A stretch of DNA of 64,000 nt. Origin: Cyanobacteria bacterium SIG31 (GTDB taxonomy: Bacteria > Cyanobacteriota > Vampirovibrionia > Gastranaerophilales > Gastranaerophilaceae). The stretch is from assembly GCA_015152465.1 (NCBI GenBank), contig SUTX01000009.1, positions 1-64,000 of the forward strand, written 5' to 3'. The stretch's first letter is position 1; every line of letters starts with the position of its first letter. The notes below the pieces were generated by a model. That model worked only from the letters and a program-made list of their open reading frames with translations. It was not told the origin of the DNA and searched no databases. Of this stretch, positions 46,206 through 56,520 are shown one piece after another. The position numbers and the translations under genes were made by a program.

Positions 46206-47480
46206 TTATTTTTTCAATATCATCAAAACATCAGCTTCTGCTAAAGTTTTTAATTCAGGTTTGAGCTGAACAGCCATTTTGTAATCATCTATAAAACTTT
46301 CATCTTTATAATCACGTTTTATTGCTGCTCTATAATAATATGCATCAGCATATTTAGGATTATATTGAATTGCAGTATTGAAATCCTTTAACGCACTTTC
46401 ACGATTTTGAAGAATATATTTTTGTAAAGCCCGAATATAGTAACATTCAGCTAACTGTGGGTTGATAACAGGCTTAGTCTCAATCTGAGGTTTTTCACTA
46501 ATTACATTCGGTAGTTCAGACGATTTAACAGTTTTTGGGTCTACTTTTACAACACTGGCTTTAACTGCAGCATTCTTTATGCTTTCTTCTTCTGAAAAAT
46601 AAGTTGATTTATGAGAAATCTTTTGTATATTATCCGTTGCAACTTTCGGTTCTGAAAGGTTTTGCTTTACAATAGAATTTATTTGATTTTGATTTTCTAT
46701 CTCTTTAACAATATTCGTACTTTCTTCTGCTGCAACAATAGCAGATTTAAAATCTTCTTCTGCCCCTTCACTATCAAAATAACGTTTCTTTAAACGTCCT
46801 CTATTTGCGTACGCAGTAATATCATCTGGATTTAGTCGAATAGCTATTGAAAAATCACTTAAAGCACCTACATTATAGTTTAACTTTCTTTTAACAACAC
46901 CTCTATTATTAAATGAAGCTGAGTCAGATGGGTTCAAACTTATCGCTTGATTATAATCTGCCAATGCTTCTTCATTTTTTTCAGTATTTGTTTTTAAATT
47001 ACCTCTATTATAATAAGCATCAGCATAATTTGGGTCAATCTGAATTGCTGTATCATAAGCTTTTAAAGAATCTTCATTTCTTCCTAACTCAGAAAGCACA
47101 ACGCCTCTGTTATTATGAGCAAATGCATAATCAGGCTTTATTTTTAACGCTGATTCATAATCACTTAAAGCCTCTATTCGCTTGTTTGAAATATGTTTTA
47201 GATAACCTCTATTTAAGAAATATTCCTCATTTTTGGAGTTCAGGCGAATTAAAGTATCATAATCAGCAATAGCTGCCGAAATATTATCTAGCAAAAAGAA
47301 AAGAAAAGCTCTGTCAATGTAAGCATCTTGAGCTTCAGGATTTGAATTAATTTTTTGCGTATATGTTTCTATAGCATTTTGCACCGCTACCTTATTTATC
47401 GTTTTTCCTGCTGGAAGTTCAAATGCAAATACTGAAGATGTAAAAAGTAAGACAGCAAAGATTGCTAATATTTTTTTCAT
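46206..47480 (-). CDS. Secreted tetratricopeptide repeat protein
   Basis: Signal peptide MKKILAIFAVLLFTSSVFA; repeated NPDYADAYYNRGNLK TPR units. Confidence 0.92.
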   Translation of the reverse strand: MKKILAIFAVLLFTSSVFAFELPAGKTINKVAVQNAIETYTQKINSNPEAQDAYIDRAFLFFLLDNISAAIADYDTLIRLNSKNEEYFLNRGYLKHISNKRIEALSDYESALKIKPDYAFAHNNRGVVLSELGRNEDSLKAYDTAIQIDPNYADAYYNRGNLKTNTEKNEEALADYNQAISLNPSDSASFNNRGVVKRKLNYNVGALSDFSIAIRLNPDDITAYANRGRLKKRYFDSEGAEEDFKSAIVAAEESTNIVKEIENQNQINSIVKQNLSEPKVATDNIQKISHKSTYFSEEESIKNAAVKASVVKVDPKTVKSSELPNVISEKPQIETKPVINPQLAECYYIRALQKYILQNRESALKDFNTAIQYNPKYADAYYYRAAIKRDYKDESFIDDYKMAVQLKPELKTLAEADVLMILKK

Positions 47481-47647
47481 AAATAATACCCTAATCGATT
47501 GTGATACGTCGCATAAAAATATTAACACAAATACAAAATTTTGTATGCAACCAAAAGTCTAAATTCCAAATCCTAATGCCATGTTAAACTTTAACATAGC
47601 ACGAATGTCCTTAAAGAAATTTAAAGGGTAAATAAAACAAAAGTAAT

Positions 47648-47720
47648 TGCCGATAGCAGGATTCGAACCTGTGACCTGATCATTACGAATGAACTGCTCT
47701 ACCAACTGAGCTATATCGGC
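47648..47720 (-). tRNA. tRNA-Thr(CGT)
   Basis: GCCGATATAGCTCAGTTGGTAGAGCAGTTCATTCGTAATGATCAGGTCACAGGTTCGAATCCTGCTATCGGCA. Confidence 0.95.
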
Positions 47721-47728
47721 AATTGTTA

Positions 47729-48721
47729 TTATATTCTATCAATTATTGCATCAGCAAACTCTGAACAAGTAGCACTCCCACCCAAATCAGCAGTTTTTAT
47801 TCCAGCTTCTAATGTTGCAAACAAAGCCTTTCTTATTTTTTCAGCGGCTTTTCTTTCTTCAATATAATTAAGCATCTCAATCGCTGACATTAGCATTGCT
47901 GTAGGATTTGCCTTATCTTGACCTGCGATATCAGGTGCAGAACCGTGTACTGGTTCAAATACTGCATAATTTTCTCCAATATTAGCTCCCTGAGCAATTC
48001 CTAAGCCTCCGATAAGTCCAGCACACAAATCAGAAACAATATCGCCATATAAATTAGGCAATAAAAGAATATCAAATTGATTAGGATTTTGCACCAATTG
48101 CATACAGCAATTATCGACAAGGACTTCTCTAAAAGCTATGCTTGGATATTTCTTTGCGACCTCTTTTGCACATTCAAGAAACAGCCCATCGGACAATTTA
48201 CATATATTTGCTTTTGTAACAACAGCAACTTCTTTTCTATTATTTTTTATTGCATAATCAAATGCAAATTCCGCAATTCTTAAAGAAGCTTTTCTTGTAA
48301 TTATTTTGATACTTTCAGCAGTATCGGCATCTACTTGTCGTTCAATCCCTGCATATAAATCTTCAGTATTTTCTCTAACAACGACTATGTCAACATTTTC
48401 ATATCGTGTTTTCACAGACGGTAAGTTATAACAAGGACGCAAATTTGCATATAAATCCAAGTCTTTACGAAGCTGAACATTTACAGAACGAAAACCCTTA
48501 CCTATAGGAGTTGTAACTGGGGATTTAAGAGCTACACCATTATTTTTAACTGACTCTAAAACCCTATCGGGTAATGGAACACCTTCTTTTTCAATAACAT
48601 CAGCTCCAGCAGTTTGAACATCCCAATCTATCTGAGCGCCAGAAGCCTCAATGATTTTAATAACCGCATTGGAAATTTCAGGGCCAATACCATCACCTTT
48701 TATTAATGTAACTCTTTTCAT
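47729..48721 (-). CDS. Isocitrate/isopropylmalate dehydrogenase family, probable NAD-isocitrate dehydrogenase
   Basis: TLIKGDGIGPEIS, VVVRENTEDLYAGIE, NLYGDIVSDLCAGLIGGLG. Confidence 0.88.
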   Translation of the reverse strand: MKRVTLIKGDGIGPEISNAVIKIIEASGAQIDWDVQTAGADVIEKEGVPLPDRVLESVKNNGVALKSPVTTPIGKGFRSVNVQLRKDLDLYANLRPCYNLPSVKTRYENVDIVVVRENTEDLYAGIERQVDADTAESIKIITRKASLRIAEFAFDYAIKNNRKEVAVVTKANICKLSDGLFLECAKEVAKKYPSIAFREVLVDNCCMQLVQNPNQFDILLLPNLYGDIVSDLCAGLIGGLGIAQGANIGENYAVFEPVHGSAPDIAGQDKANPTAMLMSAIEMLNYIEERKAAEKIRKALFATLEAGIKTADLGGSATCSEFADAIIDRI

Positions 48722-48736
48722 ACTCCATCCTCAATA

Positions 48737-49039
48737 TTATATTTTTAATGCTTGTTTTGCCTGAATATAAGCTTCTAGACCTTTCGTCAACTGATCTGGA
48801 CAACTTGTAGGTCTGCTTCCACAAGGTAAGCCACTAAGCTTAGGAATAACATCATTGATATGCATACCTTTCACCAAGATGCTAATACCTCGTAAATTTC
48901 CATTACAACCACCTACAAATTCTACATCCTCAATTATATTCTCTTTTATACGGAACTGCATCATTTTGGCACAAACACCACGAGGTTGATATTGAACAAC
49001 ATCAAAACCATCAATCTCTTTTATCAAAACATCGCTCAT
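48737..49039 (-). CDS. TSCPD-domain protein
   Basis: ARGVCAKMMQFRIKENIIEDVEFVGGCNGNLRGI, CGSRPTSCPDQL. Confidence 0.8.
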   Translation of the reverse strand: MSDVLIKEIDGFDVVQYQPRGVCAKMMQFRIKENIIEDVEFVGGCNGNLRGISILVKGMHINDVIPKLSGLPCGSRPTSCPDQLTKGLEAYIQAKQALKI

Positions 49040-49114
49040 TGTAACTCCTCCAATATGTATAACTTTATCATATTATATCACATTGGGAAAAAATTTTTCA
49101 AATCCAATAGGCGA

Positions 49115-49765
49115 TTACTCAGGCTTAAATTCAGATACGTTAGAACTTAAATTGTAAGTATTATAAATATTAGAATATAACTTTGTTGCAGCCGCAGCAT
49201 TTGCTTTCTTTGTATATGCTAGAATCGCATTCCAGCCTTTTTCATTAATTGTACCGTCAACTGCTCTAACGTCTGTTGTTCCTTTACTTAATATATCCGC
49301 AGCAAGAATATTTGCACCGTATTCAGCTACATCTATTTTACCGTCTTTATTGATATCTAAAGGCTCTGCAGTGTAATCATTATTAATCAAATAACGATTT
49401 TCAAATTCTTTTACAGATAGCTCTTTTGCTTGCATTTCTTCATATGCATTACCATACAAGGATTTTTTATCAATATTTCCATTAACAGGTTTTGCCATAT
49501 AACGGTATTCATATTCGAGAGGAGGTAATTTACTTAAATATTCATCATTAGCTTTTACAAATTTTTCAAGTTTTTGTATATTTTCTTCTCCAGCATTTAC
49601 TGTTGGTGAAAAATTCAATATTGGAGCAGGGACATCTTTATCGTTAACTAATGGTGCTTCCATATATTGTAGATGATTTTCAACTGCATTGCGACCATAT
49701 TTTACGGATTCATCAGCTACCAACTTATCATACTTGCCATTTGAGCCATTAACCTGAAAAGTCAT
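49115..49765 (-). CDS. Hypothetical protein with EF-hand-like segment
   Basis: DINKDGKIDVAEYG; start after GGAGG. Confidence 0.6.
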   Translation of the reverse strand: MTFQVNGSNGKYDKLVADESVKYGRNAVENHLQYMEAPLVNDKDVPAPILNFSPTVNAGEENIQKLEKFVKANDEYLSKLPPLEYEYRYMAKPVNGNIDKKSLYGNAYEEMQAKELSVKEFENRYLINNDYTAEPLDINKDGKIDVAEYGANILAADILSKGTTDVRAVDGTINEKGWNAILAYTKKANAAAATKLYSNIYNTYNLSSNVSEFKPE

Positions 49766-49904
49766 ATAAACCTCCACTTTCACACTTATACTATATTAAA
49801 AACTTCAAATGGAAATTTATTGCCTTTTTTAGATAGTTTCTTAACAAAAGTTAACTCTTAAATTTTTAGCTAATTTGAAGTATAATTAAACCTAAAGAGG
49901 GTTT

Positions 49905-50636
49905 ATGATTAATTTTTTAGGAAAAGCAATACAAAATCTGTATTATAGCATTCGATACACCATTTCAGGCGGAACTCGATTTAAAACCGTCGTCTCACAA
50001 GCTGCATCAATAAGCTATGATTCATTAATAATTTCTCTAGTTATAGTCTTTGTATCAGCTGCTGTTATAGCCATACAAGTTTCAAAGCAATTTCTCATGA
50101 CAGGTGCAGAAGCATATGTGGGAGGTTCTATTGCTATAGTAATGATTAGAGAAATTGCCCCAGGATTTGTTGCCCTAGCAATTGGAGCTCGTGCCGGCAC
50201 CGCAATATCTGCAGAAATTGCAAACATGCAAGTTACATCACAAGTTGACGCAATAAAGACTCTAAAAATAGACCCTGTTGGATACTATTTTTCTCCAAGA
50301 ATTCTTGCAGCAGCAATAACCGTACCAATGGTTGTTCTAATCGCTGAAGTCATTGGTATTCTCGGAGGTTTAGTTGTTTCTTATGCAACAATAGGACTTC
50401 ATCCTGCACGTTATATAAATTCTGTTTGGCTTTGGTTGAGTACCAAAGACATATACATAAGTTTACTAAAAGCATTTATTTTTGGGATATTAATAGCCCT
50501 TGTCTGTGCAACTCAAGGCTATGAAACAAAAGGTGGGGCAAAAGATGTAGGTATTTCTACCACCAAAGCTGCCGTATTGTCTACAGTGTACATGCTTTTT
50601 GCTGATTTTATCATTAACATTATATTCTACCTGTAG
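49905..50636 (+). CDS. MlaE-family ABC transporter permease
   Basis: REIAPGFVALAIGARAGTAISAEIANMQVTSQVDAIKTL. Confidence 0.92.
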   Translation: MINFLGKAIQNLYYSIRYTISGGTRFKTVVSQAASISYDSLIISLVIVFVSAAVIAIQVSKQFLMTGAEAYVGGSIAIVMIREIAPGFVALAIGARAGTAISAEIANMQVTSQVDAIKTLKIDPVGYYFSPRILAAAITVPMVVLIAEVIGILGGLVVSYATIGLHPARYINSVWLWLSTKDIYISLLKAFIFGILIALVCATQGYETKGGAKDVGISTTKAAVLSTVYMLFADFIINIIFYL

Positions 50637-50688
50637 AAAATATGTTTTAATCGTGATATTATTAAATAAGAGCTGGTGGAGTTATATA

Positions 50689-51543
50689 GTGTATAAAAAT
50701 ATTCCAAGTAAAGAATTGTATTCTAAAATATCAGAGTGGCTAGATACTTACCACTCCACTGAAAGCACTCAGAAAAAAGCTAAAATGAAAACATACATTG
50801 TAGCTAATATGATTCCGGTTGTAAAAAAGCTTGCTAGAACAATAGCTCGACGGGCAACTGACCCTATTGAAGATCTAGTTCAGGCTGGTTCTATTGGATT
50901 ATTAAAAGCCATTGAACGCTATGATAAAGAAAAAAATGACAATTTCAAAGTATACGCTGGTTACTTTATCATTGGCGAAATGAAACATTTTATTAGAGAC
51001 AAAATGTCCACCATTCATGTACCAAGACACATACAAGAACTTTGTATTCGTATTAATAATTTCACAAATGCACTTACTTACGAAGAATTACAAACTCTTA
51101 CTTCTGATGAAGTTGCTTCTGCTCTTGAAGTCCCAAAAGATGCGGTAGACTTTGCCCTAATGGCAGACAGGAGACGTTCTATTATTTCACTAGACGATTC
51201 TGTTTATTCTGTTAATCATGACAGTGCAAAATTTGAAGAAATTATCGCTGCTTTTGATTACAAAGAACAAGCTGCTATCGAGGATGCTCGAATAATTTTT
51301 GAAAATATTATTGAATATTTACCTGCAGATGAACAGGTTGTAATAGATATGTATTACAACCAAGATATGAATCAAAGCGAAATTGCAGAGGCTTTACAGC
51401 TAACAAAAATGGCTGTATTTAGAAGAATGAAAAGTGCTTTTAATATTATAGCAGCTTTAGTCGCAGAAAACTCACAAAAAAGAATAGATATGCTAGAAGC
51501 TATTCGCAAGAGAGGTATAGACGATGGATTCTCTGCTTTATAA
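50689..51543 (+). CDS. RNA polymerase sigma factor (sigma-B/F-like)
   Basis: DPIEDLVQAGSIGLLKAIERYD; sigma-4 HTH NQSEIAEALQLTKMAVFRRM; probable GTG start after GGTGGAG. Confidence 0.88.
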   Translation: MYKNIPSKELYSKISEWLDTYHSTESTQKKAKMKTYIVANMIPVVKKLARTIARRATDPIEDLVQAGSIGLLKAIERYDKEKNDNFKVYAGYFIIGEMKHFIRDKMSTIHVPRHIQELCIRINNFTNALTYEELQTLTSDEVASALEVPKDAVDFALMADRRRSIISLDDSVYSVNHDSAKFEEIIAAFDYKEQAAIEDARIIFENIIEYLPADEQVVIDMYYNQDMNQSEIAEALQLTKMAVFRRMKSAFNIIAALVAENSQKRIDMLEAIRKRGIDDGFSAL

Positions 51544-52420
51544 TTATTTACTTTTTTGGATTTGCATATTAGGAGCCTGTCTTGGAAGTTTTTACAACGT
51601 AGTAATAATTCGCTCTCTTTCTGGTGAAAGCATTGTTTTACCGGCATCTAAATGCCCTATTTGCGGACAAAAATTAAAATATTGGCATAATATACCAATA
51701 TTATCCTATCTATTTCTTCAAGGAAAATGCGCTTTTTGCAAAGAGAAAATCAGTATACAGTATCCTATAATTGAAGCCCTAACAATGGGATTATTTGCTT
51801 TCTCATTTATAAAATTTGGACAAAGCTGGGCTACTATATTTGCAATGATTTTATCATCATGTCTCCTAATAATGTCCACTACGGACATAAAAGAAAAATT
51901 AGTTGACTGCAACATTGCAATAGGACTTGCCGTATGCGGTATAACATATAATTGGTTAATAAATCATACGGTTTTGGATTCTATTTATGGGATTCTACTG
52001 GGGATTCTAACAATGGAGATTCTTGCTAGACTCGGCTATTTATTTAAAAAAGGACGTGCCTTTGGAGAAGCTGACACATATATTGCAGGTGCTTTAGGCG
52101 CTTGTTTTGGCTTATCAGGCATTACCCACATACTCATTTATACACTCATTACATCAGCTCTATTCATTATTCCAATATTCTTATATCAACAAATTAAAAA
52201 TAATAATAAATCATTGTCCATCTTTTTTATTTTATTTATTATATCGGTTTTAGTTCACAAAACTATCTGCCAAAGTTGGTATAGTTTCATAGCCATAATA
52301 TGTCTAGGATGTATCTTGATATATAAAATTTTAGGTAATCTAAAGAATGATAGCGAACCTTTATACTTCCCACTCGTACCAGCTTTTTCTATAGCGACTT
52401 TGTATTTTTTATTTTTTTAA
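51524..52420 (+). CDS. Prepilin peptidase (A24 type)
   Basis: CLGSFYNVVIIR, CPICGQ...CAFC, FGEADTYIAGALGACFG. Confidence 0.92.
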   Translation: MDSLLYNYLLFWICILGACLGSFYNVVIIRSLSGESIVLPASKCPICGQKLKYWHNIPILSYLFLQGKCAFCKEKISIQYPIIEALTMGLFAFSFIKFGQSWATIFAMILSSCLLIMSTTDIKEKLVDCNIAIGLAVCGITYNWLINHTVLDSIYGILLGILTMEILARLGYLFKKGRAFGEADTYIAGALGACFGLSGITHILIYTLITSALFIIPIFLYQQIKNNNKSLSIFFILFIISVLVHKTICQSWYSFIAIICLGCILIYKILGNLKNDSEPLYFPLVPAFSIATLYFLFF

Positions 52421-52434
52421 TATAAAATCTTTTT

Positions 52435-52830
52435 ATGATTAGCAAAGTATCGTATCCAACTTCAGAAAGAAACTATTGTTTATTTGACGACTCTCGAATA
52501 AACAATAAGAAAGATGCTAATATAATAAAATCAACTTTAGAATGTCCTAATTCTGAAGATGAAGTTATTGAAAGCCTTTATGCCTTGAATATTATGATTG
52601 ATGAGGGTTTTGATGCAAAGAAGCTTTATCCAGTTTTATCTAAATATAACCAAACTAAGAATCCGAATATACAAACTTTTTTAGCTGGAATTTATAGAAA
52701 AACAAGAGTTCCTGATGCTTTTGGACCTCTTTGCGTAATGCTAATACAGAATGCGATTAATCCTCCTCAAAATTGCCATTTTGATCCAAATGAAGAAATT
52801 GGCGGGGCTATATTAGATTATCTAGCATAA
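52435..52830 (+). CDS. Hypothetical protein
   Basis: ORF. Confidence 0.5.
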   Translation: MISKVSYPTSERNYCLFDDSRINNKKDANIIKSTLECPNSEDEVIESLYALNIMIDEGFDAKKLYPVLSKYNQTKNPNIQTFLAGIYRKTRVPDAFGPLCVMLIQNAINPPQNCHFDPNEEIGGAILDYLA

Positions 52831-52831
52831 A

Positions 52832-53374
52832 CTACACTAGAGAAACAGCTCCAAATCCAGATTCTAATGCTTTCTTATTCAGTGGCAGCAAGTCTTTTTT
52901 CTTCTCGCCCATAACTTTTTCAAACCCAAGAGCTAAAAATTCCTTATCTACAACTTCAACAACAGAAGATAAAACACCTAAAGCAACCATATTAGTCACT
53001 TTGCTTGTTCCTAGTTCATTTGCTAAATCACCCATTGGCACAAAAACATATTCGATATCAGCTCTTGGTCGTGTTTCAGCAACTAAGGTTGAATTAGCAA
53101 CTATTGTCCCACCAGATTTTACACGTTCAACAAATTTATCAAAAGATTGTTGATTCAAAACAAGAGCATAATCAGTGTCTTTCTTGTGAACAGAACTAAC
53201 TTCTTCATTAGAAACCACTATTTCACAATTCACCGTACCACCACGCATTTCTGCTCCATAACAAGGATACCAAGTTACATTTTTTCCCGCAAGCATAAAC
53301 GAGTTAGCTAAAATTGTACCTGCTAAAAGTACACCTTGACCGCCAAATCCTGCAATAATAAAATTTCTTTCCAT
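52832..53374 (-). CDS. 2-oxoacid:acceptor oxidoreductase gamma subunit
   Basis: IAGFGGQGVLLAGTILAN, YGAEMRGGTVNCEIVVS. Confidence 0.93.
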   Translation of the reverse strand: MERNFIIAGFGGQGVLLAGTILANSFMLAGKNVTWYPCYGAEMRGGTVNCEIVVSNEEVSSVHKKDTDYALVLNQQSFDKFVERVKSGGTIVANSTLVAETRPRADIEYVFVPMGDLANELGTSKVTNMVALGVLSSVVEVVDKEFLALGFEKVMGEKKKDLLPLNKKALESGFGAVSLV

Positions 53375-54150
53375 TATTTATTTCCTCCTTCAGCAGTCAC
53401 ATCCTTAAATACTCCGAGTGGAAATACTGGAATCATCTCCTCTCTAACCCTCTCATGAGCTTGTTCTGGAGACATCTTCCAATTAGTTGGACAAGATGAT
53501 AAGATTTCAACAAACCCAAAACCAAGTCCATTCAATTGCACCTCAAAGGCCTTTTTCAAAGCTTGTTTAGCTTGATTTATATGAGCTACTGTATCAAGAG
53601 CTACTCTAGCAGAATATGCAGTACCATCACATAAAGCTATTTGTTCAGCAACCTTAATGGGATAGCCATAATATTCTTTATTCCTACCGTTTGGTGAAGT
53701 TGTAGTCCTTTGCCCCATAATTGACGTTGGTCCTAACTGACCACCAGTCATACCATAAGTAGTGTTGTTTATACAAATACTTGTAATTTTTTCACCTCTT
53801 AAAGCTGTATGCATAGATTCCGCTAAACCTATTGACGCAAAATCACCATCACCCTGGTATGTAAATACAAACTTATCAGGCTGAGCTCTCTTTACCCCAG
53901 TAGCAGAAGCACAAGCCCTACCGTGTGGCGCTTCAATACAATCAATATCAATAAAATTATATAAAAAAACCGAACAACCTACACAAGTCGAAGATATAGT
54001 CTTTTCTTTCAGTCCAAACTCGTCAATCAATTCTGCTACTAATCGAGTTGCAACTCCATGATCACAGCCAGGACAATATGTAAAACGAAAATCTTTTTTC
54101 ATGCATTTTGGTGTGCCAAAAACTTGTTTTAAATTAGACTCTTGCAACAT
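53374..54150 (-). CDS. 2-oxoacid:ferredoxin oxidoreductase beta subunit (TPP-binding)
   Basis: YCPGCDHGVATRLVAE, GDGDFASIGLAE, NNTTYGMTGGQLGPT. Confidence 0.93.
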   Translation of the reverse strand: MLQESNLKQVFGTPKCMKKDFRFTYCPGCDHGVATRLVAELIDEFGLKEKTISSTCVGCSVFLYNFIDIDCIEAPHGRACASATGVKRAQPDKFVFTYQGDGDFASIGLAESMHTALRGEKITSICINNTTYGMTGGQLGPTSIMGQRTTTSPNGRNKEYYGYPIKVAEQIALCDGTAYSARVALDTVAHINQAKQALKKAFEVQLNGLGFGFVEILSSCPTNWKMSPEQAHERVREEMIPVFPLGVFKDVTAEGGNK

Positions 54151-55207
54151 TCTTGACCTCCTCTAAAACAGCTTCAACAATTTCGTCAACACTTAACCAT
54201 TCACCACAAGGTCTATTAAGCAAACTAACTTGAGACTTATCACCAACTGCGTACTTAATATCTTTAAACATTTGCCCCATATTCATTTCTACAACCATAA
54301 ATTTCTTACCCTTCAAAGCCAGTTCCGAAATTCGTTCATGAGGGAATGGTGATAATGTTATAGGCCTAAAACACCCAACCCTTAAACCTTTTTCTCTTAA
54401 AAGCCGCATTGCAGCTTTAATATTTCTAGTCATAGATCCGAACGCTGTCAAAATCAAATCAGCATCTTCTACCTGAAATTCTTCAAAAGTGGTCTCATTT
54501 TTCTTTATAGTTTCAAATTTTTCAAATAAATCATAAACATGTTGAATATGTTTCTTTTCATTCGGCCCAACAGAATATATTGCCCTAGCAGCCCTATTTT
54601 TTGCACCTGTTAACGCCCAACTAGAAATATCTACTTCAGGATATGGATACTCACCAAAACTTGCAGGCTCCATCATTTGTCCCAATAAACCATCAGCAAG
54701 TAATATTACAGGATTTCTATACTTTTGAGCTAAATAAAATGCTCTATATGTATAATCAATACATTCTTGAACATTTGATGGTGCTAATACGACTATCTTA
54801 TAATCACCATTTCCACCACCATATACAGCTTGATTATAATCACCTTGTGCAGGATAAATATAGCCTAGTCCTGGACCCGCACGCATTACATTCACAAGCA
54901 CCACCGGTAATTCATCCCCACAAGCATACGAAAGAGCCTCTTGCATTAATGCAACAGCACAAGATGACGATGTTGTCATAGCTTTGACCCCAGTAGCAGT
55001 AGCTCCTAATACCATATTAATAGCAGCTAATTCGCTTTCTGCACAAACATAAGCCCTGCCTAGCTCTGGCATCTCTGAGCTCAAATATTCCCCAATCTCT
55101 GTCTGCGGTGTAATTGGATAACCGAAATAGCACTGACAACCAGCATTTACAGCTGCTTGTGCGATTGCATAATTACCCTTTATTAAAACTTTTTCACTAG
55201 TATTCAT
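54134..55207 (-). CDS. 2-oxoacid:ferredoxin oxidoreductase alpha subunit
   Basis: GCQCYFGYPITPQTEIGEYLS, TTSSSCAVALMQEALSYACGDELPVVLVNVMRAGPGLG. Confidence 0.93.
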   Translation of the reverse strand: MNTSEKVLIKGNYAIAQAAVNAGCQCYFGYPITPQTEIGEYLSSEMPELGRAYVCAESELAAINMVLGATATGVKAMTTSSSCAVALMQEALSYACGDELPVVLVNVMRAGPGLGYIYPAQGDYNQAVYGGGNGDYKIVVLAPSNVQECIDYTYRAFYLAQKYRNPVILLADGLLGQMMEPASFGEYPYPEVDISSWALTGAKNRAARAIYSVGPNEKKHIQHVYDLFEKFETIKKNETTFEEFQVEDADLILTAFGSMTRNIKAAMRLLREKGLRVGCFRPITLSPFPHERISELALKGKKFMVVEMNMGQMFKDIKYAVGDKSQVSLLNRPCGEWLSVDEIVEAVLEEVKNVARV

Positions 55208-55226
55208 ATCAAAAACTCCAATTTAA

Positions 55227-55433
55227 CTACTTATAGACTTCAATAGCTATATCAGGACATCTTTTTGCACACATAGCGCAACCAATGCACTCATTATTCT
55301 TATCATCAAACTCTACAAGATAGTCCCCAAGACGATTTGTCTTCTCTGACTTCTTGATAAGCCCCTTAGGACAAGTGTTTACACATAAATAACAAGATTT
55401 ACATCTTGAATTGTTAATTTTTATTAAGCTCAT
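55227..55433 (-). CDS. 2x[4Fe-4S] ferredoxin-type subunit
   Basis: CKSCYLCVNTCPKG...CIGCAMCAKRCPDIA. Confidence 0.93.
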   Translation of the reverse strand: MSLIKINNSRCKSCYLCVNTCPKGLIKKSEKTNRLGDYLVEFDDKNNECIGCAMCAKRCPDIAIEVYK

Positions 55434-55520
55434 TCATAACTCCTATCACATGTTAAAGTATAGCACCAACAAGGTTTTCAGCCACTAAATGTAAAGTTTT
55501 GTAAAAATATGAATCATTTC

Positions 55521-55562
55521 GCGTTACAAATTTTTAATATGTGGAATTAAGTTTTTAGGACA
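55521..55562 (+). promoter_or_regulatory. Conserved flagellin upstream block (copy 2)
   Basis: GCGTTACAAATTTTTAATATGTGGAATTAAGTTTTTAGGACA, matching the minus-strand block at 27142-27185. Confidence 0.6.
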
Positions 55563-55610
55563 AGCAAGGATGCGTCTAAGAAGGATGCAAGAGCCAGAAA
55601 GGAGTAAAAA

Positions 55611-56516
55611 ATGGCACTTACAATTAACACAAACATTTCATCTTTGGTAGCACAAAACAACTTGGCAAAAGCAACTGCTTCATTGAACACTGCAATTGAA
55701 AGAATGACAACTGGTTACAAAATTAACCACGCATCAGACAACGCTGCAGGCTATTCAATTGCAAGAAACTGGGAAACTCAATTGGGATCTTTAGATGTTG
55801 CAGCAGACAACGCAGCAACAGGGGCTGATATGTTAACAACCCTTGAAGATACTTACACATTGGTTACAAGCCACTTGCAACGTGTTAGAGACTTGACTGA
55901 ACAAGCTGCTAACGGAACTTATGGTTCTCAATCATTAAAAGCTATTCAATCAGAAATCACAGCAAGACTTGAAGAAGTTGACCGTATCGCAGCAAACTGT
56001 GAGTTTAACGGTTTAAAAATGATGACTGGTACAATGGGTGATGTTAGTATTCAAGTTGGTTTATATAGCGATGAGCACAGCAGAATTGAACTTAGCAATA
56101 CTTTATTTGAAAAAGGCGACATCAAAAGCTTATTTGAAGGTTATGGAAAATACGAAGATGGTACAGCAGTAACTGATGGTTCAAAAGAAACAATCGCTAG
56201 ATTATGTGCTGGCTTAGGTACTGACGGTAAGATTGCTGGCGGACAAAGTGCTATGCTTGACGTTATCGACGGCGTAATTAATGAAATCTCTGCTCGTGTA
56301 ACAACTCTTGGTGCTGCACAAAACAGAATCGATTCTGCTATCGAATCAATTGGTGTACAATCTGAAAATATCACTTCTTCATTATCAACTTTAAGAGATG
56401 CAGATATTGCAGAAGAGTCTTCAAACTACATCCAAGCACAAATTCTTCAACAAGCAGCAGCAACACTTCTTGCAACTGCAAACCAAACTCCAAGTATCGC
56501 TTTAAACCTATTATAA
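55611..56516 (+). CDS. Flagellin (short, 301 aa)
   Basis: LTINTNISSLVAQNNLAKATASLNTAIERMTTGYKINHASDNAAGYSIARN; C-terminal ILQQAAATLLATANQTPSIALNLL. Confidence 0.96.
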   Translation: MALTINTNISSLVAQNNLAKATASLNTAIERMTTGYKINHASDNAAGYSIARNWETQLGSLDVAADNAATGADMLTTLEDTYTLVTSHLQRVRDLTEQAANGTYGSQSLKAIQSEITARLEEVDRIAANCEFNGLKMMTGTMGDVSIQVGLYSDEHSRIELSNTLFEKGDIKSLFEGYGKYEDGTAVTDGSKETIARLCAGLGTDGKIAGGQSAMLDVIDGVINEISARVTTLGAAQNRIDSAIESIGVQSENITSSLSTLRDADIAEESSNYIQAQILQQAAATLLATANQTPSIALNLL

Positions 56517-56520
56517 TAAT

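Noticed and set aside
52832-55433. korABCD-like block as something novel
   Set aside because: Standard four-subunit 2-oxoacid:ferredoxin oxidoreductase; only exact substrate (2-oxoglutarate vs branched-chain) is uncertain.
55450-55530. Sigma-28 promoter for the 55611 flagellin based on TAAAGTTT at ~55490
   Set aside because: The -35-like TAAAGTTT is present but no GCCGATAA-like -10 occurs at the correct 11-nt spacing.
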